Counted from the stretch's first letter, positions 26,067 through 35,539 are shown. The stretch: 64,000 bases of DNA from Nitrospirota bacterium (GCA_029261195.1 JAJDBU010000025.1:40874-104873); one strand, 5' to 3'. Notes: a model not told the origin generated them from the letters alone. Numbers and translations are program-made.

Positions 26067-27119
26067 TTGCTGAACACCACCTTCAGTGCAGATCATTCCG
26101 GGCTGGATGCGGCCTTGGACATCATTCGGATTGAGGTCGATCCGGCGAGTAATGAGGCTACGATTAGTAACCTCTTAGAACCCGCCAACACCATGACCGA
26201 CAGTATCCTCGACCCAAGCGACACAGGCACATTGCCTGTTAGCGATCCGGCGGCATTGCGAAGTGGTGTGACGGATATTCAGGCCATAGCAGCAGCTTTC
26301 GGAAAGATTCAGGCGGAGTTCAGTTTTCATTGCAACGATAATGATGGTGAGGGTGGTGGTAACGGTGCTTGCGGCATCAATACCAGTTTCTTTGACGATG
26401 ACTTTATCAATAACGGAACAGGCAATGCGCCGATTGTCTCGGGAACGACTGAAATTATTGCCGGGACAAGTGGCGCTGTGAAAGCCACTGTTTATTTGGG
26501 TACGCCGGTCGGTGCCGCACCGGGCTACGTTCAAGTTTGGGACGAAGCGGGCAGCTTTTTTCAAGGAGACTATAAGGCCTTTGGCACAGGTTTGGGGGAA
26601 ATCAATCCCGCTCTTTTTGCGGCAGGAGATAGCGTTCGGTATAAGGTGTACACGGAGGCCCTGGATATCAGCAATCCTGCTGCCCCTCAAATCGCAGCCG
26701 GTGCGACGCCCGTGGCGACCTACAGCGATCCGCCGCTCTTGTTTGCGCCATCTACCACACCGAAATATCCATCCCTCACTGCGACCGCACAAACAGCAAT
26801 GGCAGCGTTCACCCTGGGCAATAACTTGACCCTGGACTGGACCTTTGCTAGCGGAACGCGCAACGAGGCCCTGCTGGTTATCGTGAGCGATGGAAATGCC
26901 AACAGGATGGAAACATGGGTGGATACCCTTTTAACAACGCCCACAACGGCCACCATTGCATTGACGGCACTGAGCGTGACTGCCGCGACGAATGCGGGTC
27001 TTGATCCCAATGCGACAAGTTATACACTGCTGGTCAGGATTTATGCCGCTGATGCATTAACAGGGCAGGCCCATTCCAGAGACTACACGGTGCAGATCCC
27101 CGGCCCTGCTGCCCCATAG
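26067..27119 (+). CDS. Unknown protein in frame with and just after fliW
   Basis: A 350-residue open frame starting at TTG only 6 bp after the fliW stop and in the same reading frame as fliW. I do not recognise the family. No signal peptide or membrane segment is visible, although the composition (Ala/Thr/Gly/Pro-rich, few Lys) is that of secreted or surface proteins. One acidic, glycine-rich segment with two Cys (FHCNDNDGEGGGNGACGI, about residues 88-105) could bind calcium. The C-terminal half has the look of beta-sandwich domains (ALLVIVSDGNANRMETWVDT, SYTLLVRIYAADALTGQAHS). A strong terminator follows. The start codon is uncertain: no clear Shine-Dalgarno lies before the TTG. Confidence 0.7.
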   Translation: MLNTTFSADHSGLDAALDIIRIEVDPASNEATISNLLEPANTMTDSILDPSDTGTLPVSDPAALRSGVTDIQAIAAAFGKIQAEFSFHCNDNDGEGGGNGACGINTSFFDDDFINNGTGNAPIVSGTTEIIAGTSGAVKATVYLGTPVGAAPGYVQVWDEAGSFFQGDYKAFGTGLGEINPALFAAGDSVRYKVYTEALDISNPAAPQIAAGATPVATYSDPPLLFAPSTTPKYPSLTATAQTAMAAFTLGNNLTLDWTFASGTRNEALLVIVSDGNANRMETWVDTLLTTPTTATIALTALSVTAATNAGLDPNATSYTLLVRIYAADALTGQAHSRDYTVQIPGPAAP

Positions 27120-27160
27120 TTGGGACTGAACAGTAAGGCTGTCGGATAAAGGCCGAACAA

Positions 27161-27196
27161 AAAGCCCCGCTCAAAAATATTTGGGCGGGGCTTTTT
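27161..27196 (+). terminator. Rho-independent terminator ending the flagellar run
   Basis: AAAGCCCCGC and GCGGGGCTTT form a 10-bp stem with a 14-base loop, followed by a run of seven T. It is 41 bp after the last ORF and closes the plus-strand operon before the convergent pilin operon. Confidence 0.9.
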
Positions 27197-27280
27197 TTGT
27201 CTTCAATCTTTGAAGGTCTCGTAAAAAGTCTAAAAAGTGAAATATCTCTGGTGTCGCGTCGAGTGTGAAGAGACACTGGA

Positions 27281-27305
27281 TTCCGGCTAAAAATTTACCG
27301 GAATG
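27281..27305. repeat. Short inverted repeat between convergent operons
   Basis: ATTCCGG and CCGGAAT enclose 11 bases (27281-27305). Its place between the flagellar terminator and the pilY1 stop suggests a small terminator-like hairpin for the minus-strand operon, but no U tract is obvious. Confidence 0.35.
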
Positions 27306-27355
27306 ATATCAACCTTGGACTAAGCGTTCAGTCCCTATTGGTCAGGACAGTTCCT

Positions 27356-30300
27356 TTATTCCGGTTTCTCCTGAAAAACCCGTGTGCCCTGGCGAATTGA
27401 ATACTCCGTACCCACGTCTTTTATCTGAACGATTTCTCCCGTGCTGCTCTGCACAAGACCTGTGATCGTATTGTCACTAATGACAACATTCACCTTTGAG
27501 GCGACACCCTGCCCCAAGGCCTTTCTTCGGGTGAGGGTTGTTCCGTCCGGGTCGATGCCGAGAGCGCCTACGACATCGCCATCCTGAGTTGTTGCGGGGG
27601 AAGCCGAGCCTGTTTGAAAGTTTACGGCAAAGACCGCATTGGTGCCCTGAGGCACGCAGATTTCCGTGCCGGGTGTATGTGTCGTCACGGCGACGATCCC
27701 GCCGATGATGCTTGATTCGTGCAACACCCGTTCACCATTAAAGAGGTCGATACGCCATCCCCCTCTTTCTCCCTGGGGTCCGCTACCCGCCATCATTCGG
27801 GTAATCAATGCCTGAAAGGTGGAGGAGCCACATTCACTACAGCTGACACTGAGATCTTTTTTAAGCACAACATCGGTGACATTCAGAAGAGAGGTCGGGC
27901 GAATAAAGTCCGTACAAGCACTTTCCCAATTCCTTGTCGCAAGGTCCCAACAGCCCTTAGGGTGCGACTCCTTCACGCCATACATCGCCTGCTGTGTAGT
28001 ATCGGTCTGATCACTTGTCGGCCCGGCGCTGAAAAAACGTCCTGTGCCGAAATAGAGCCAGAATCTTCCCGTGACATCCATTGTGGCCGTCGGTTTAACC
28101 AGAACAGGTTTTTCCGGGTCAAAGAGTTCCGACAAGATCCAGTCTGCCGGGTTCTTGCTGCCGTAACTTAAGAGGCGATGTACGCGTCCGGACCATGCGC
28201 CGGAAGGATCCGCATAGGCTTTACCGATATAGACGACATCGGTGACATAGTTTTTCGGTATGTCAAAAACAGCCGGATCTCCCATAAAGGCCTTGGTTTC
28301 GGTTCCGACTGCCCTTTTATCGACCAACAGACCCGTTTTCAAATCAATGGCGTACAGTTGAGCGACTTCGCTGACGGTCGATTCAAACTTATTTCGCGCG
28401 ACACCAGCCTCTCTTTCGCCATTGTAGGTCGTCGGCCCCGAGCCGAAAACAGCATACCAGGTGTCTTTGTCATACCGTGTAATGGCAGGCCAGCTCGTTG
28501 TAAAACCCAAGTCTTTTTCGGTATAAACCCACATCAAGGTCGGGTCCGATTCAGGATCCGTAATGTCGAGCGCAAAATAGGCCGAACGAAAACGGTCCTC
28601 TCCAGGGTCTGTGGTATCCCCGTCGCCATTTAAGTCCGTACGGAGCGCCCCGCCGCCAAGTCGCATACTGCCGATCAAGACCGTCCCCCAGCCTCCGGGA
28701 TGGATGCAGAATGCACTTGAGAGGTTGGAGCAGGCGGCTTCTTCCGTAAAGATTTGAAGGCTCGCGACCCGTGGAGAGCCATCGACATAATAAACATGTT
28801 TGCCTTTGTCATAATCGGTGCCCGTTAGCCATTTTAAATGCGGCAAAAGCTCCTGAGGAATAAAGCCCCAAAGTTCTTCCCCCAGCGCTGTCCCACCGCT
28901 CCCGCTTGGCGTCGTCGTGAAATAGCCATGCTCGACAGACGTTGAGCCTGAAGAGCCGTCGTCCCCCGGATGGAAAAAACCGGCATTAAAAGCGTGTAAC
29001 ATGCCGTCGTTGCCCCCGACATAGACGACTTGTCGGCGATTTTTGTATTTATCATAGAAAATAGTAAAGCTGGCATCCCCGTAAACCGAGTCATAGCCTT
29101 CAGCCGGTGCGCCCACGGAAACAGGGTTAGAATAAATGATATCTCCCAGTCGCCAGGTCTTGCTCAGCCCGTCAACAAGCACCTGTCGAGGTCGGAAACC
29201 TGCGACCGCCTCCCCATGAATAAAGTCAATGATATTGTTACCCTCTGTCGAATCGGCGGCCCGTAGATAAGGCCTGAGCGTGGCTTCGTTCGCTGTCGAA
29301 AAATCGATATATTCTCCCGAATCGACTAAGCCATTCCCATTTGTGTCCACCCATGTTGAAATATTCCGGGGATTTGTACCCAAATCCCGGTTTGCCAAGA
29401 TCTTCCCTCCCTCCCACAAAGGGATCATCTCATCCAGATCGATCACGCTTGAGCTTGTCTTTTCACCCTTTGAATCGACATCCCAACGACGGACTTTTGT
29501 TTCAAGGTCTGCGAGATCAAAGAAAGTCTCCACGATTTTATCCTGGCTCAAGACCAGACGTCCGTCACCATTGCTATCTTCCCGGAGTCGGCCCTGGTCA
29601 TCGAAAAAGAGTCCCTGCATAAACCCAAGCCACACTGCTTCACCTAAGCCGTCATCCCTGGAAGGGAAAAAGTAGGCCTGATAAACTGCCCCTTCGCCGC
29701 TCCCTGAGGTCGCTAAAACCGACACCGATGTCCCGGACGCGCTTCGCTGTAAGATTGCGGTAATGGCTGCCACCAGTTTTGTTTTAAGCGTAAAGGCATT
29801 GCTTGATTCGAAGTAGTTGTCGGCGACGCCATCACCGTCTTTATCCCACTCTGAGGCATCAGGACCGGGCAGACCATCTCCGTTGCTGTCCTCAAAACCA
29901 CCGACCTTGGCAGCATCTTTCAAAAGCTGAGAGCCCGTACCGAAAGCAAAAAAAGGATAGAGCATGACATTTTGCTCTCCATCAAAACCTTTACTGTTAC
30001 CCGCTTCATTGATTCCGGCGATATTGCCGCTGGTCGGTCTAAGGTCGGTCGTCCGGGCCCAGAAGGCAACATCATCAAGATAATGGGAACCGAAGGAGGT
30101 ACAGGAGCCGTTTGAAGGACCACCGAAATAGGCGGTACAGTTATCATGGTGTTCCGACATGGTGTCATGAGTCAGACCCGCGGGATGGCTATTCGGGTGA
30201 TTCGAATGCCCGTGAGGGTAGAGGCAGGCCCACCAGATCCCGTCACAGTGCGTGCTCGTCCCATGATTTGCTGCAGTATGGGCATAATCTCGGATCGTTG

Positions 30301-31384
30301 CCGGGATATCCCAGTCCATTGTTGACGCGCCGTCGGTAAAAAGCAGAACATAATTTCTGCAACAGGCCACCCAACGCCCTTGACTGCTGTTTTTACAACC
30401 GATCTCTCCGGATGGCGGGGTGAGGTTTTGAAAACAGTAGGGATCATTACTGGCATTCACCTGATAATCGGTCGATTCATAATAGGGAGAAATCTGTGCA
30501 AAATATCTCGAAGCCTCAAAAAGGGATTCTGAGAGAGGTGTCCAGGAGGTCGCGACTAATCCCTCAATCGCGTTGATCATGTTGACGAGATTATCCCCAA
30601 TGGCGCTCTTGATTTCGGCGCCATTATGAAAATTGCCGTCATCATCAAAAATCATCAGCCCGAAGCGGGCCCGGTTGCCCACATCCTGGATAACCCCCGT
30701 CTGTTTGACCACGCCATCAACCCAAATTCGAAAGGTGGTTCCCCCGCTTGAACTGCAAGAGCTGCCGCTCCCGACATAGAAATTTCCGTTCTCAACACGG
30801 ATGCATCGAAGACCGCTGTAGCTTGATGGGGCAACATTCGTCAGATCAAACTGCTTGTAGTAACGCTCACAACATACACTGGTTGCAAACTGCTGCTGAC
30901 CTTTTATGGTGCTACAACTGTTTGCGCTACTGCGAACCGAACTACAGAGACCTCCGGTCATGACCCATTTTGTCATATCGATACGGCGCATCGTGAGCCA
31001 ATTTAAAAAATTCCCGTCCCATTGATTTGAACAGGGCCTATTCCCAGCGGGAGAAAATTTGTTGGAAGAGTAGCTGTAACATTTATTCTCCTGGTAATAA
31101 CCGAAATAATCCGTCGAAGAAATATATTCATTGGATAGACTCGATCCGCTTGAGGCGGTGCAACCCTCCACATTGGCATTTTCATTTGCATAGGCGCAGT
31201 GGTTCATACTGCCGGAGTTGTCGACAAGGAGAAGAATGTTTGGTGAGACTTCGGGGCCTAAAAAGGGAGGGAAGGCGCTATAGTCATCAATCGTTTGAGC
31301 AGAGACATTTCTCGTCACTCCGAGAGCAGCAAAGATCAGTAATAATATAAGAACTTTTAGATATTTCCTTTGCAGCGCCTTCAT
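27356..31384 (-). CDS. pilY1: PilY1-type pilus tip adhesin
   Basis: PilY1 proteins sit at the type IV pilus tip, aid pilus extension and act as calcium-dependent adhesins. The 1342-residue product has a signal peptide (cleavage near residue 30, VSAQT), an N-terminal von Willebrand A domain with the metal-site motif DNSGSM (about 55-60), and Cys-rich segments. Several Asp-rich calcium-type loops follow (DSNGDGLPGPDASEWDKDGD at about 500; DTNGNGLVDSGEY; DLNGDGDTTDPGED). A C-terminal beta-propeller is typical of the family (VVYVGGNDGMLHAFNAGFF, GTVLIGSMRLGGGALRTDLN). It is the last gene of a minor-pilin operon. Confidence 0.93.
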   Translation of the reverse strand: MKALQRKYLKVLILLLIFAALGVTRNVSAQTIDDYSAFPPFLGPEVSPNILLLVDNSGSMNHCAYANENANVEGCTASSGSSLSNEYISSTDYFGYYQENKCYSYSSNKFSPAGNRPCSNQWDGNFLNWLTMRRIDMTKWVMTGGLCSSVRSSANSCSTIKGQQQFATSVCCERYYKQFDLTNVAPSSYSGLRCIRVENGNFYVGSGSSCSSSGGTTFRIWVDGVVKQTGVIQDVGNRARFGLMIFDDDGNFHNGAEIKSAIGDNLVNMINAIEGLVATSWTPLSESLFEASRYFAQISPYYESTDYQVNASNDPYCFQNLTPPSGEIGCKNSSQGRWVACCRNYVLLFTDGASTMDWDIPATIRDYAHTAANHGTSTHCDGIWWACLYPHGHSNHPNSHPAGLTHDTMSEHHDNCTAYFGGPSNGSCTSFGSHYLDDVAFWARTTDLRPTSGNIAGINEAGNSKGFDGEQNVMLYPFFAFGTGSQLLKDAAKVGGFEDSNGDGLPGPDASEWDKDGDGVADNYFESSNAFTLKTKLVAAITAILQRSASGTSVSVLATSGSGEGAVYQAYFFPSRDDGLGEAVWLGFMQGLFFDDQGRLREDSNGDGRLVLSQDKIVETFFDLADLETKVRRWDVDSKGEKTSSSVIDLDEMIPLWEGGKILANRDLGTNPRNISTWVDTNGNGLVDSGEYIDFSTANEATLRPYLRAADSTEGNNIIDFIHGEAVAGFRPRQVLVDGLSKTWRLGDIIYSNPVSVGAPAEGYDSVYGDASFTIFYDKYKNRRQVVYVGGNDGMLHAFNAGFFHPGDDGSSGSTSVEHGYFTTTPSGSGGTALGEELWGFIPQELLPHLKWLTGTDYDKGKHVYYVDGSPRVASLQIFTEEAACSNLSSAFCIHPGGWGTVLIGSMRLGGGALRTDLNGDGDTTDPGEDRFRSAYFALDITDPESDPTLMWVYTEKDLGFTTSWPAITRYDKDTWYAVFGSGPTTYNGEREAGVARNKFESTVSEVAQLYAIDLKTGLLVDKRAVGTETKAFMGDPAVFDIPKNYVTDVVYIGKAYADPSGAWSGRVHRLLSYGSKNPADWILSELFDPEKPVLVKPTATMDVTGRFWLYFGTGRFFSAGPTSDQTDTTQQAMYGVKESHPKGCWDLATRNWESACTDFIRPTSLLNVTDVVLKKDLSVSCSECGSSTFQALITRMMAGSGPQGERGGWRIDLFNGERVLHESSIIGGIVAVTTHTPGTEICVPQGTNAVFAVNFQTGSASPATTQDGDVVGALGIDPDGTTLTRRKALGQGVASKVNVVISDNTITGLVQSSTGEIVQIKDVGTEYSIRQGTRVFQEKPE

Positions 31385-31385
31385 A

Positions 31386-31715
31386 TTACCTTCTTAAGAG
31401 TCCGTAAAGGGTAAGCTGCACGACGATACCTTCCTCCACGAGCAAGTCGACTTTCATATCGGTTTTCATGTGCTTCTTCCCATTGTTTAACAGTCCGCCC
31501 TCTTCATTAATATACCGGGTATTTGGAAAAAGCGTATAACGTGTCGTATCAATTTGAACATAGCCTCGTCCAAGCTTCGCTATGAATCCTCGTACAACAT
31601 CGGGATCCGTCGGACGATCTTCTTCATCCGCCAAGACCGGAAGGACAAAAATTATCCCTACCAGAAGGATGAGCGCAACAAGACTGATCCTAGCTTTTGA
31701 CTTAACCCCTTGCAT
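31386..31715 (-). CDS. Small exported protein in the minor-pilin operon
   Basis: A 109-residue protein with a signal peptide (ISLVALILLVGIIFVLPVLA). The mature part has a beta-strand pattern (RGFIAKLGRGYVQIDTTRYT, MKVDLLVEEGIVVQLTLYGL) without Cys. It lies 1 bp before pilY1 and after pilX. By position and size it recalls PilY2 of Pseudomonas, but sequence alone does not prove that. The ATG at 31715 has AAAGGA upstream and begins the signal peptide; the longer frame from 31868 overlaps pilX and is rejected. Confidence 0.72.
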   Translation of the reverse strand: MQGVKSKARISLVALILLVGIIFVLPVLADEEDRPTDPDVVRGFIAKLGRGYVQIDTTRYTLFPNTRYINEEGGLLNNGKKHMKTDMKVDLLVEEGIVVQLTLYGLLRR

Positions 31716-31734
31716 GTTTTTTTCCTTTATCGGC

Positions 31735-32346
31735 TTATGGACAATCAAAATAAGCCGTTCCGACATTGGCCCGTGTGTTCTTTTCTCCAAGGGAAACTGC
31801 ATCGACAGAATACAGGTTTCCGGAAGGGCACCCTGTTCCTCCGATTTTTTTGTGGTGCGCAATGGCAAACTCCTGTATTTCCGAACCTGGCAATGTCACC
31901 CCTCCCGCCTCCAAGTCGATGTCGATATTAATCAGCTGATTATTCAAGGCGGTCACGATTAAATCCGGCGAGACAGCTGCCGTGTCAGTTGCCAAAGTAC
32001 CGCCTCCGTTTCGTAACTCTTCGACAAAATCATTGAGGGCCGTATTTCCTCCTGCGGTTGCGGGATCAAGGATGACGGTCCCAGGGTAATTTTTTGCAAT
32101 TGTCGGGTCGGCATTTATTTCCAAAACATCCTTGATCACTTGGCTGGCGATCTCGTTTCCTCCGCCCGCAGCATGAAAGCTCTGGATGGAGCGCTGGTTG
32201 ATTGATGCCAGATTTTTCTCGACACCGCTAATACCCAGGACCATCACCATTACGCCGGTCACCAGAACAATCATAATCATGACTAAGATCAGGGCAATTC
32301 CTTTTTCGTTGTGGATGACTGCTTTATTTTTGATTGATTGACTCAT
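31735..32346 (-). CDS. pilX: PilX-type minor pilin
   Basis: A membrane-anchored minor pilin that helps to prime pilus assembly with PilV, PilW and PilY1. The 203-residue product has a class III-like leader (NEKG before the hydrophobic helix IALILVMIMIVLVTGVMVMV) and the PilX family N-terminal pattern (SINQRSIQSFHAAGGGNEIA). It lacks the Glu at position +5 of the mature chain, as usual for PilX/GspK-type tip subunits. Two Cys near the C-terminus (GTGCPSG, AYFDCP) could form a disulfide. Confidence 0.85.
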   Translation of the reverse strand: MSQSIKNKAVIHNEKGIALILVMIMIVLVTGVMVMVLGISGVEKNLASINQRSIQSFHAAGGGNEIASQVIKDVLEINADPTIAKNYPGTVILDPATAGGNTALNDFVEELRNGGGTLATDTAAVSPDLIVTALNNQLINIDIDLEAGGVTLPGSEIQEFAIAHHKKIGGTGCPSGNLYSVDAVSLGEKNTRANVGTAYFDCP

Positions 32347-32379
32347 CTCTTTATCATCCAGTTTCTACAGTCCCCAATT

Positions 32380-33297
32380 TTATAATCCAAGGTTTCTGAT
32401 CTCGACAACCCGAGTAATAAGGCGTCGATGGTGGGCATCGGCAGTACTGGCCGCCGCATGGTCTTCGATGGCCGGACGAGTTGAAATCCTTGCGCTGCCT
32501 TCCGGATCTTTTCCCCGCGCCAGGAGAGAGACACGTACGGCCCGCACAGGAGAAGTCAAAGCAAGCGGATTGTCCACCATCGTACCGTCATTTAGGAGAT
32601 AAGCGAATTGCAGGTCTTCTATGTTGGAAGCAATCACCTGGTTAAAAGTGCCGTCGTTTCTCCAAAGGGCAGGCTCTGTTCCAAAGGGGGCAACACTGTA
32701 GGTGACGGTTTGCAGAATCGACACCGATGTCGAGGCGCTGTAGTTCCGGTTCAGGGGCAAGTCGAGTGTGAGAATGTAGTTTCCCAGACCATCCGCTGCG
32801 ACATCAGTGATATTTGCTGTGTGAAAACCGTTCAGGGTCACTGTCAGTCCATCTATCGTTGGATTCGTCGGGTCCGTGCCAGCAAGTGGCGTCACCGTGA
32901 TTGTCGTCGCGCCCTCTGTCCCTGCAAGGGTCAAAGTGCCGACCAATTGAAATCCTCCGCTGATTGAAATGCGATCGATTTTATTTGCCACGCCATCCGG
33001 GTCCAGGTCGGCATTGTTTCCGGAGCTGAAGACAGAAAATGCTGCTGCCGAGTCGTGAATCCCGCCCGTCAAGGGCTCAATGACACCATAACCCGCATTC
33101 CGGATCTCCCGTACCATCATGTCGATGCCGATTCGTGTCTCACGCTGCATCTCTGTATTTCCGCTCTGGACAACTGAAAAATTGAATGCGTTGATGAAAA
33201 AGGTGTAGCCTGCCGCCCCGACCATTAGGGTAATCACCGTCGCGATCATCATCTCAATTAATGTAAAACCTTTTTGATTCACTATCGATTTCCTCAT
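32380..33297 (-). CDS. pilW: PilW-type minor pilin
   Basis: The 305-residue product has a prepilin peptidase site (NQKG/FTLIEMMIATVITLMVGA) with Glu at mature position 5, then the PilW-type helix (QRETRIGIDMMVREIRNAGY) and a long beta-rich C-terminus (IDRISISGGF, PVRAVRVSLLARGKDP). The ATG at 33297 overlaps the pilV stop (ATGA), so they are coupled; an upstream in-frame start would lie inside pilV and lacks the prepilin leader. Confidence 0.88.
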   Translation of the reverse strand: MRKSIVNQKGFTLIEMMIATVITLMVGAAGYTFFINAFNFSVVQSGNTEMQRETRIGIDMMVREIRNAGYGVIEPLTGGIHDSAAAFSVFSSGNNADLDPDGVANKIDRISISGGFQLVGTLTLAGTEGATTITVTPLAGTDPTNPTIDGLTVTLNGFHTANITDVAADGLGNYILTLDLPLNRNYSASTSVSILQTVTYSVAPFGTEPALWRNDGTFNQVIASNIEDLQFAYLLNDGTMVDNPLALTSPVRAVRVSLLARGKDPEGSARISTRPAIEDHAAASTADAHHRRLITRVVEIRNLGL

Positions 33298-33755
33298 TGA
33301 AAAAGAGTTTGAACGCTCACCTGACGGGCATTTCCATCGCAGGGAGGCCACATCACGGTGACTGCCGCAGTGCTGACTGAAACAACCGGAGAATTTGCTG
33401 TGACCGTGACGCTTGCACAGGCCCCGCTCACACGTTCGACATTGACCTTCCACTGGTCATAGTCCTTCTGGAGTGTGCCTGCACTGGCGGGTCGGGTGTT
33501 TGATGAGGCCGTATCAAAACCATCGTAGCTGAGAATATTGTCGCGATTGCGTCGCATGCGCTCAAAGATTTCCTCAGAAGCGGCCGTCGCCACGGATACA
33601 TTACGTCCGGTATAGCTGTTTGCTACGGAAATCGTTTCTGCCGATCCCATTGCCAAAAGTCCGATGGATAAAATGGTCGTCGCGATCAGCGCCTCCAGTA
33701 GCGTAAAGCCACTCTCTCGATTTTTAGCAGTATCGATTTTACAGATAGTCGCCAT
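33294..33755 (-). CDS. pilV: PilV-type minor pilin
   Basis: A 153-residue minor pilin with the prepilin peptidase site ESG/FTLLEALIATTILSIGLL, Glu at mature position 5 and the PilV pattern (LAMGSAETISVANSYTGRN, EIFERMRRNRDNI). The two Cys (VSGACASV and WPPCDGN) could pair. Its start overlaps the end of fimT by 17 bases and its stop overlaps the pilW start, which marks a compact operon. Confidence 0.88.
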   Translation of the reverse strand: MATICKIDTAKNRESGFTLLEALIATTILSIGLLAMGSAETISVANSYTGRNVSVATAASEEIFERMRRNRDNILSYDGFDTASSNTRPASAGTLQKDYDQWKVNVERVSGACASVTVTANSPVVSVSTAAVTVMWPPCDGNARQVSVQTLFQ

Positions 33756-34239
33756 TCACATCTCCTACCATCGTGATAAAAATCTGGTACTGTTTGCCTT
33801 GACTGTTACTTAAAATAAGATTTGCCGGATCAACAACGGGCCTGGCACGCAAGCCTCTCCCGTTAAAGAGAATGGCGTTTCCACTGGCATTGACCGTATT
33901 GAAGCTCACGCCTTCCGACAGTTGGCCCTGGAAAATTTCGGCTTCTGTACCGTTTTGAAGCAGATCCCTGGCAATCCCTCCCCCAGAACCATCATCAACA
34001 AACACGGTGTATTGATTTGCCGCAGGCTGGTTAAAAGCGAGTGTTACTGCGACGCTGCGGTTGATTGCGGTCATCCGGGCAATCTGTAAATCCCCTTCGA
34101 GTTGAGAAAAATCGTCCCTTAAGCGGTGGTTTGCCGACCAGGTCAGCAGATTGGGAATTGCAATGACGATGAGAGTGCCCAGCACTGCAACAGTGACGGA
34201 AACTTCCAATAAACTAAAACCACTTCGATTGAATTTCAT
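33739..34239 (-). CDS. fimT: FimT/GspH-type pseudopilin
   Basis: A 166-residue pseudopilin with the site RSG/FSLLEVSVTVAVLGTLIV, Glu at mature position 5, followed by FimT-type features (LEGDLQIARMTAINRSVAVT, then VVDPANLILSNSQGKQYQIF). Family members take part in pilus assembly and, in some species, DNA uptake. The ATG at 34239 is chosen because it opens the prepilin leader. First gene of the minor-pilin operon; the 34240-34504 region upstream holds a large palindrome. Confidence 0.87.
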   Translation of the reverse strand: MKFNRSGFSLLEVSVTVAVLGTLIVIAIPNLLTWSANHRLRDDFSQLEGDLQIARMTAINRSVAVTLAFNQPAANQYTVFVDDGSGGGIARDLLQNGTEAEIFQGQLSEGVSFNTVNASGNAILFNGRGLRARPVVDPANLILSNSQGKQYQIFITMVGDVNGDYL

Positions 34240-34405
34240 TTTCCCAGCCTCTTTTCCTTGTATGTTTTCCTCAATAGCAACATCAGCAACATCCATACCA
34301 GCGATATTTTACATCAGCTTGGAAAGCATTTAGTTTTATTTTCAATGCTTTCCATATTAATGTGGCAGTGAGAAGTAGTGAAAAGGACGTTGAGTGACAA
34401 TGACG

Positions 34406-34447
34406 AATTTGTCACTCTATGTAATTGATTACATAGAGTGACAAATT
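34406..34447. promoter_or_regulatory. 42-bp near-continuous palindrome upstream of the minor-pilin operon
   Basis: Perfect 20-bp arms (AATTTGTCACTCTATGTAAT and its complement) with a 2-base centre. A further AGTGACAA half-unit lies just before it at about 34393-34400, so two alternative hairpins are possible. It is 58 bp after the rfaE1 stop and about 170 bp before fimT. It may terminate the lepA-lepB-rfaE1 transcript (AT-rich ends) or be an operator for the pilin operon. Confidence 0.6.
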
Positions 34448-34504
34448 TATTCTAGTGGGTTTTAAGAGGGAAGATGGAGGGGCCTGGGTGGATTAGCCCT
34501 AAAT

Positions 34505-35497
34505 CTATTCGTGATCGGCGTCTAAGACTTTTTGAAGCAAAGGTTTTTCGATTACGGCGGTACCGACAATACCGACGACAATACCGGCGGCGATGTTGGC
34601 CAAGCGTGCCGCATCAATGCAAGGCATCTTTGCAGCAAGAGCCACCGACAGGGTACTGACGACCGTATCTCCCGCACCGGTGACATCGTAAACTGCCTTG
34701 GCTTCGGTCGGGATGTGAGTCACCTTGCCGTTACGTTCAAAAAGGCTCATACCCTGCTCTCCGCGTGTGATCAGAGCAGCTTCACAGTTGAGCAACTGTA
34801 AAATACGCTCTCCTGCCGCCTGCAAGGTGCTCTCATCCTCAATTTCTATCCCTGTGGCCTGTGAGGCCTCCAGGTGGTTCGGTGTCACCAGGGTCACATT
34901 TTTATAATAAGGGAAGTGATTGACCTTCGGATCGACAATGACAGGTACCCCGGCTTTAAGGGCTGCAGGTAAAATGACCTCCAGCATGGGCCGGGTAATC
35001 ACCCCTTTTGAATAATCAGAAATGACGAGACAGTCAATCGTCGGCAGGTGCTCCAGGACGGTGTTGATCAGCTTCTTTTCTGTTTTTTTCATAATCGGTT
35101 TTTTCTTTTCATGATCGAAACGAACCACCTGCTGTTGATGAGCGATGATGCGTGTCTTTTTTGTGGTCGGGCGGTTTTCCTCAACTATTAAGCCGGAAAG
35201 AGGGACTCCCTTTCCGGCAACCCGATCAGATAACCAGGTTCCTGCATCGTCAGACCCGATGACACAGCAAAGTATTGCCTCCCCGCCAAGCCCCAATATG
35301 TTGTTGAGTACATTTCCAGCACCGCCAAGTCGTACCGATTCTGAATTCACTTCGACAACCGGAACGGGGGCCTCCGGCGAAATTCGCTTAACAGAACCCC
35401 AGATATAGTGGTCGACCATCAAATCTCCGAGTACCAGTACCTTACGGCCCGAAAATTGATCCAAGACTGATTTTGATGTTTTTCTTGCTTTTATCAT
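34505..35497 (-). CDS. rfaE1: D-glycero-beta-D-manno-heptose-7-phosphate kinase
   Basis: Phosphorylates heptose-7-phosphate at C1 on the way to ADP-heptose for LPS core. The 330-residue product is a ribokinase-type (PfkB) kinase: GRKVLVLGDLMVDHYIWGSV, VRLGGAGNVLNNILGLGGEA, VIVDPKVNHFPYYKNVTLVT and the C-terminal signature VYDVTGAGDTVVSTLSVALA. Only the kinase half of E. coli HldE is present; the adenylyltransferase would be separate and is not in the window. It supports an LPS-bearing outer membrane. It follows lepB on the same strand (42-bp gap). Confidence 0.92.
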   Translation of the reverse strand: MIKARKTSKSVLDQFSGRKVLVLGDLMVDHYIWGSVKRISPEAPVPVVEVNSESVRLGGAGNVLNNILGLGGEAILCCVIGSDDAGTWLSDRVAGKGVPLSGLIVEENRPTTKKTRIIAHQQQVVRFDHEKKKPIMKKTEKKLINTVLEHLPTIDCLVISDYSKGVITRPMLEVILPAALKAGVPVIVDPKVNHFPYYKNVTLVTPNHLEASQATGIEIEDESTLQAAGERILQLLNCEAALITRGEQGMSLFERNGKVTHIPTEAKAVYDVTGAGDTVVSTLSVALAAKMPCIDAARLANIAAGIVVGIVGTAVIEKPLLQKVLDADHE

Positions 35498-35539
35498 CTT
35501 TGTTGACTTGCTTCAGACTTCGGTCTTCAGCCTATCCAC

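Noticed and set aside
26175..26792. 205-codon minus-strand frame
   Set aside because: Antisense to the ORF at 26067-27119, with Arg/Cys-rich shadow composition and no ribosome site.
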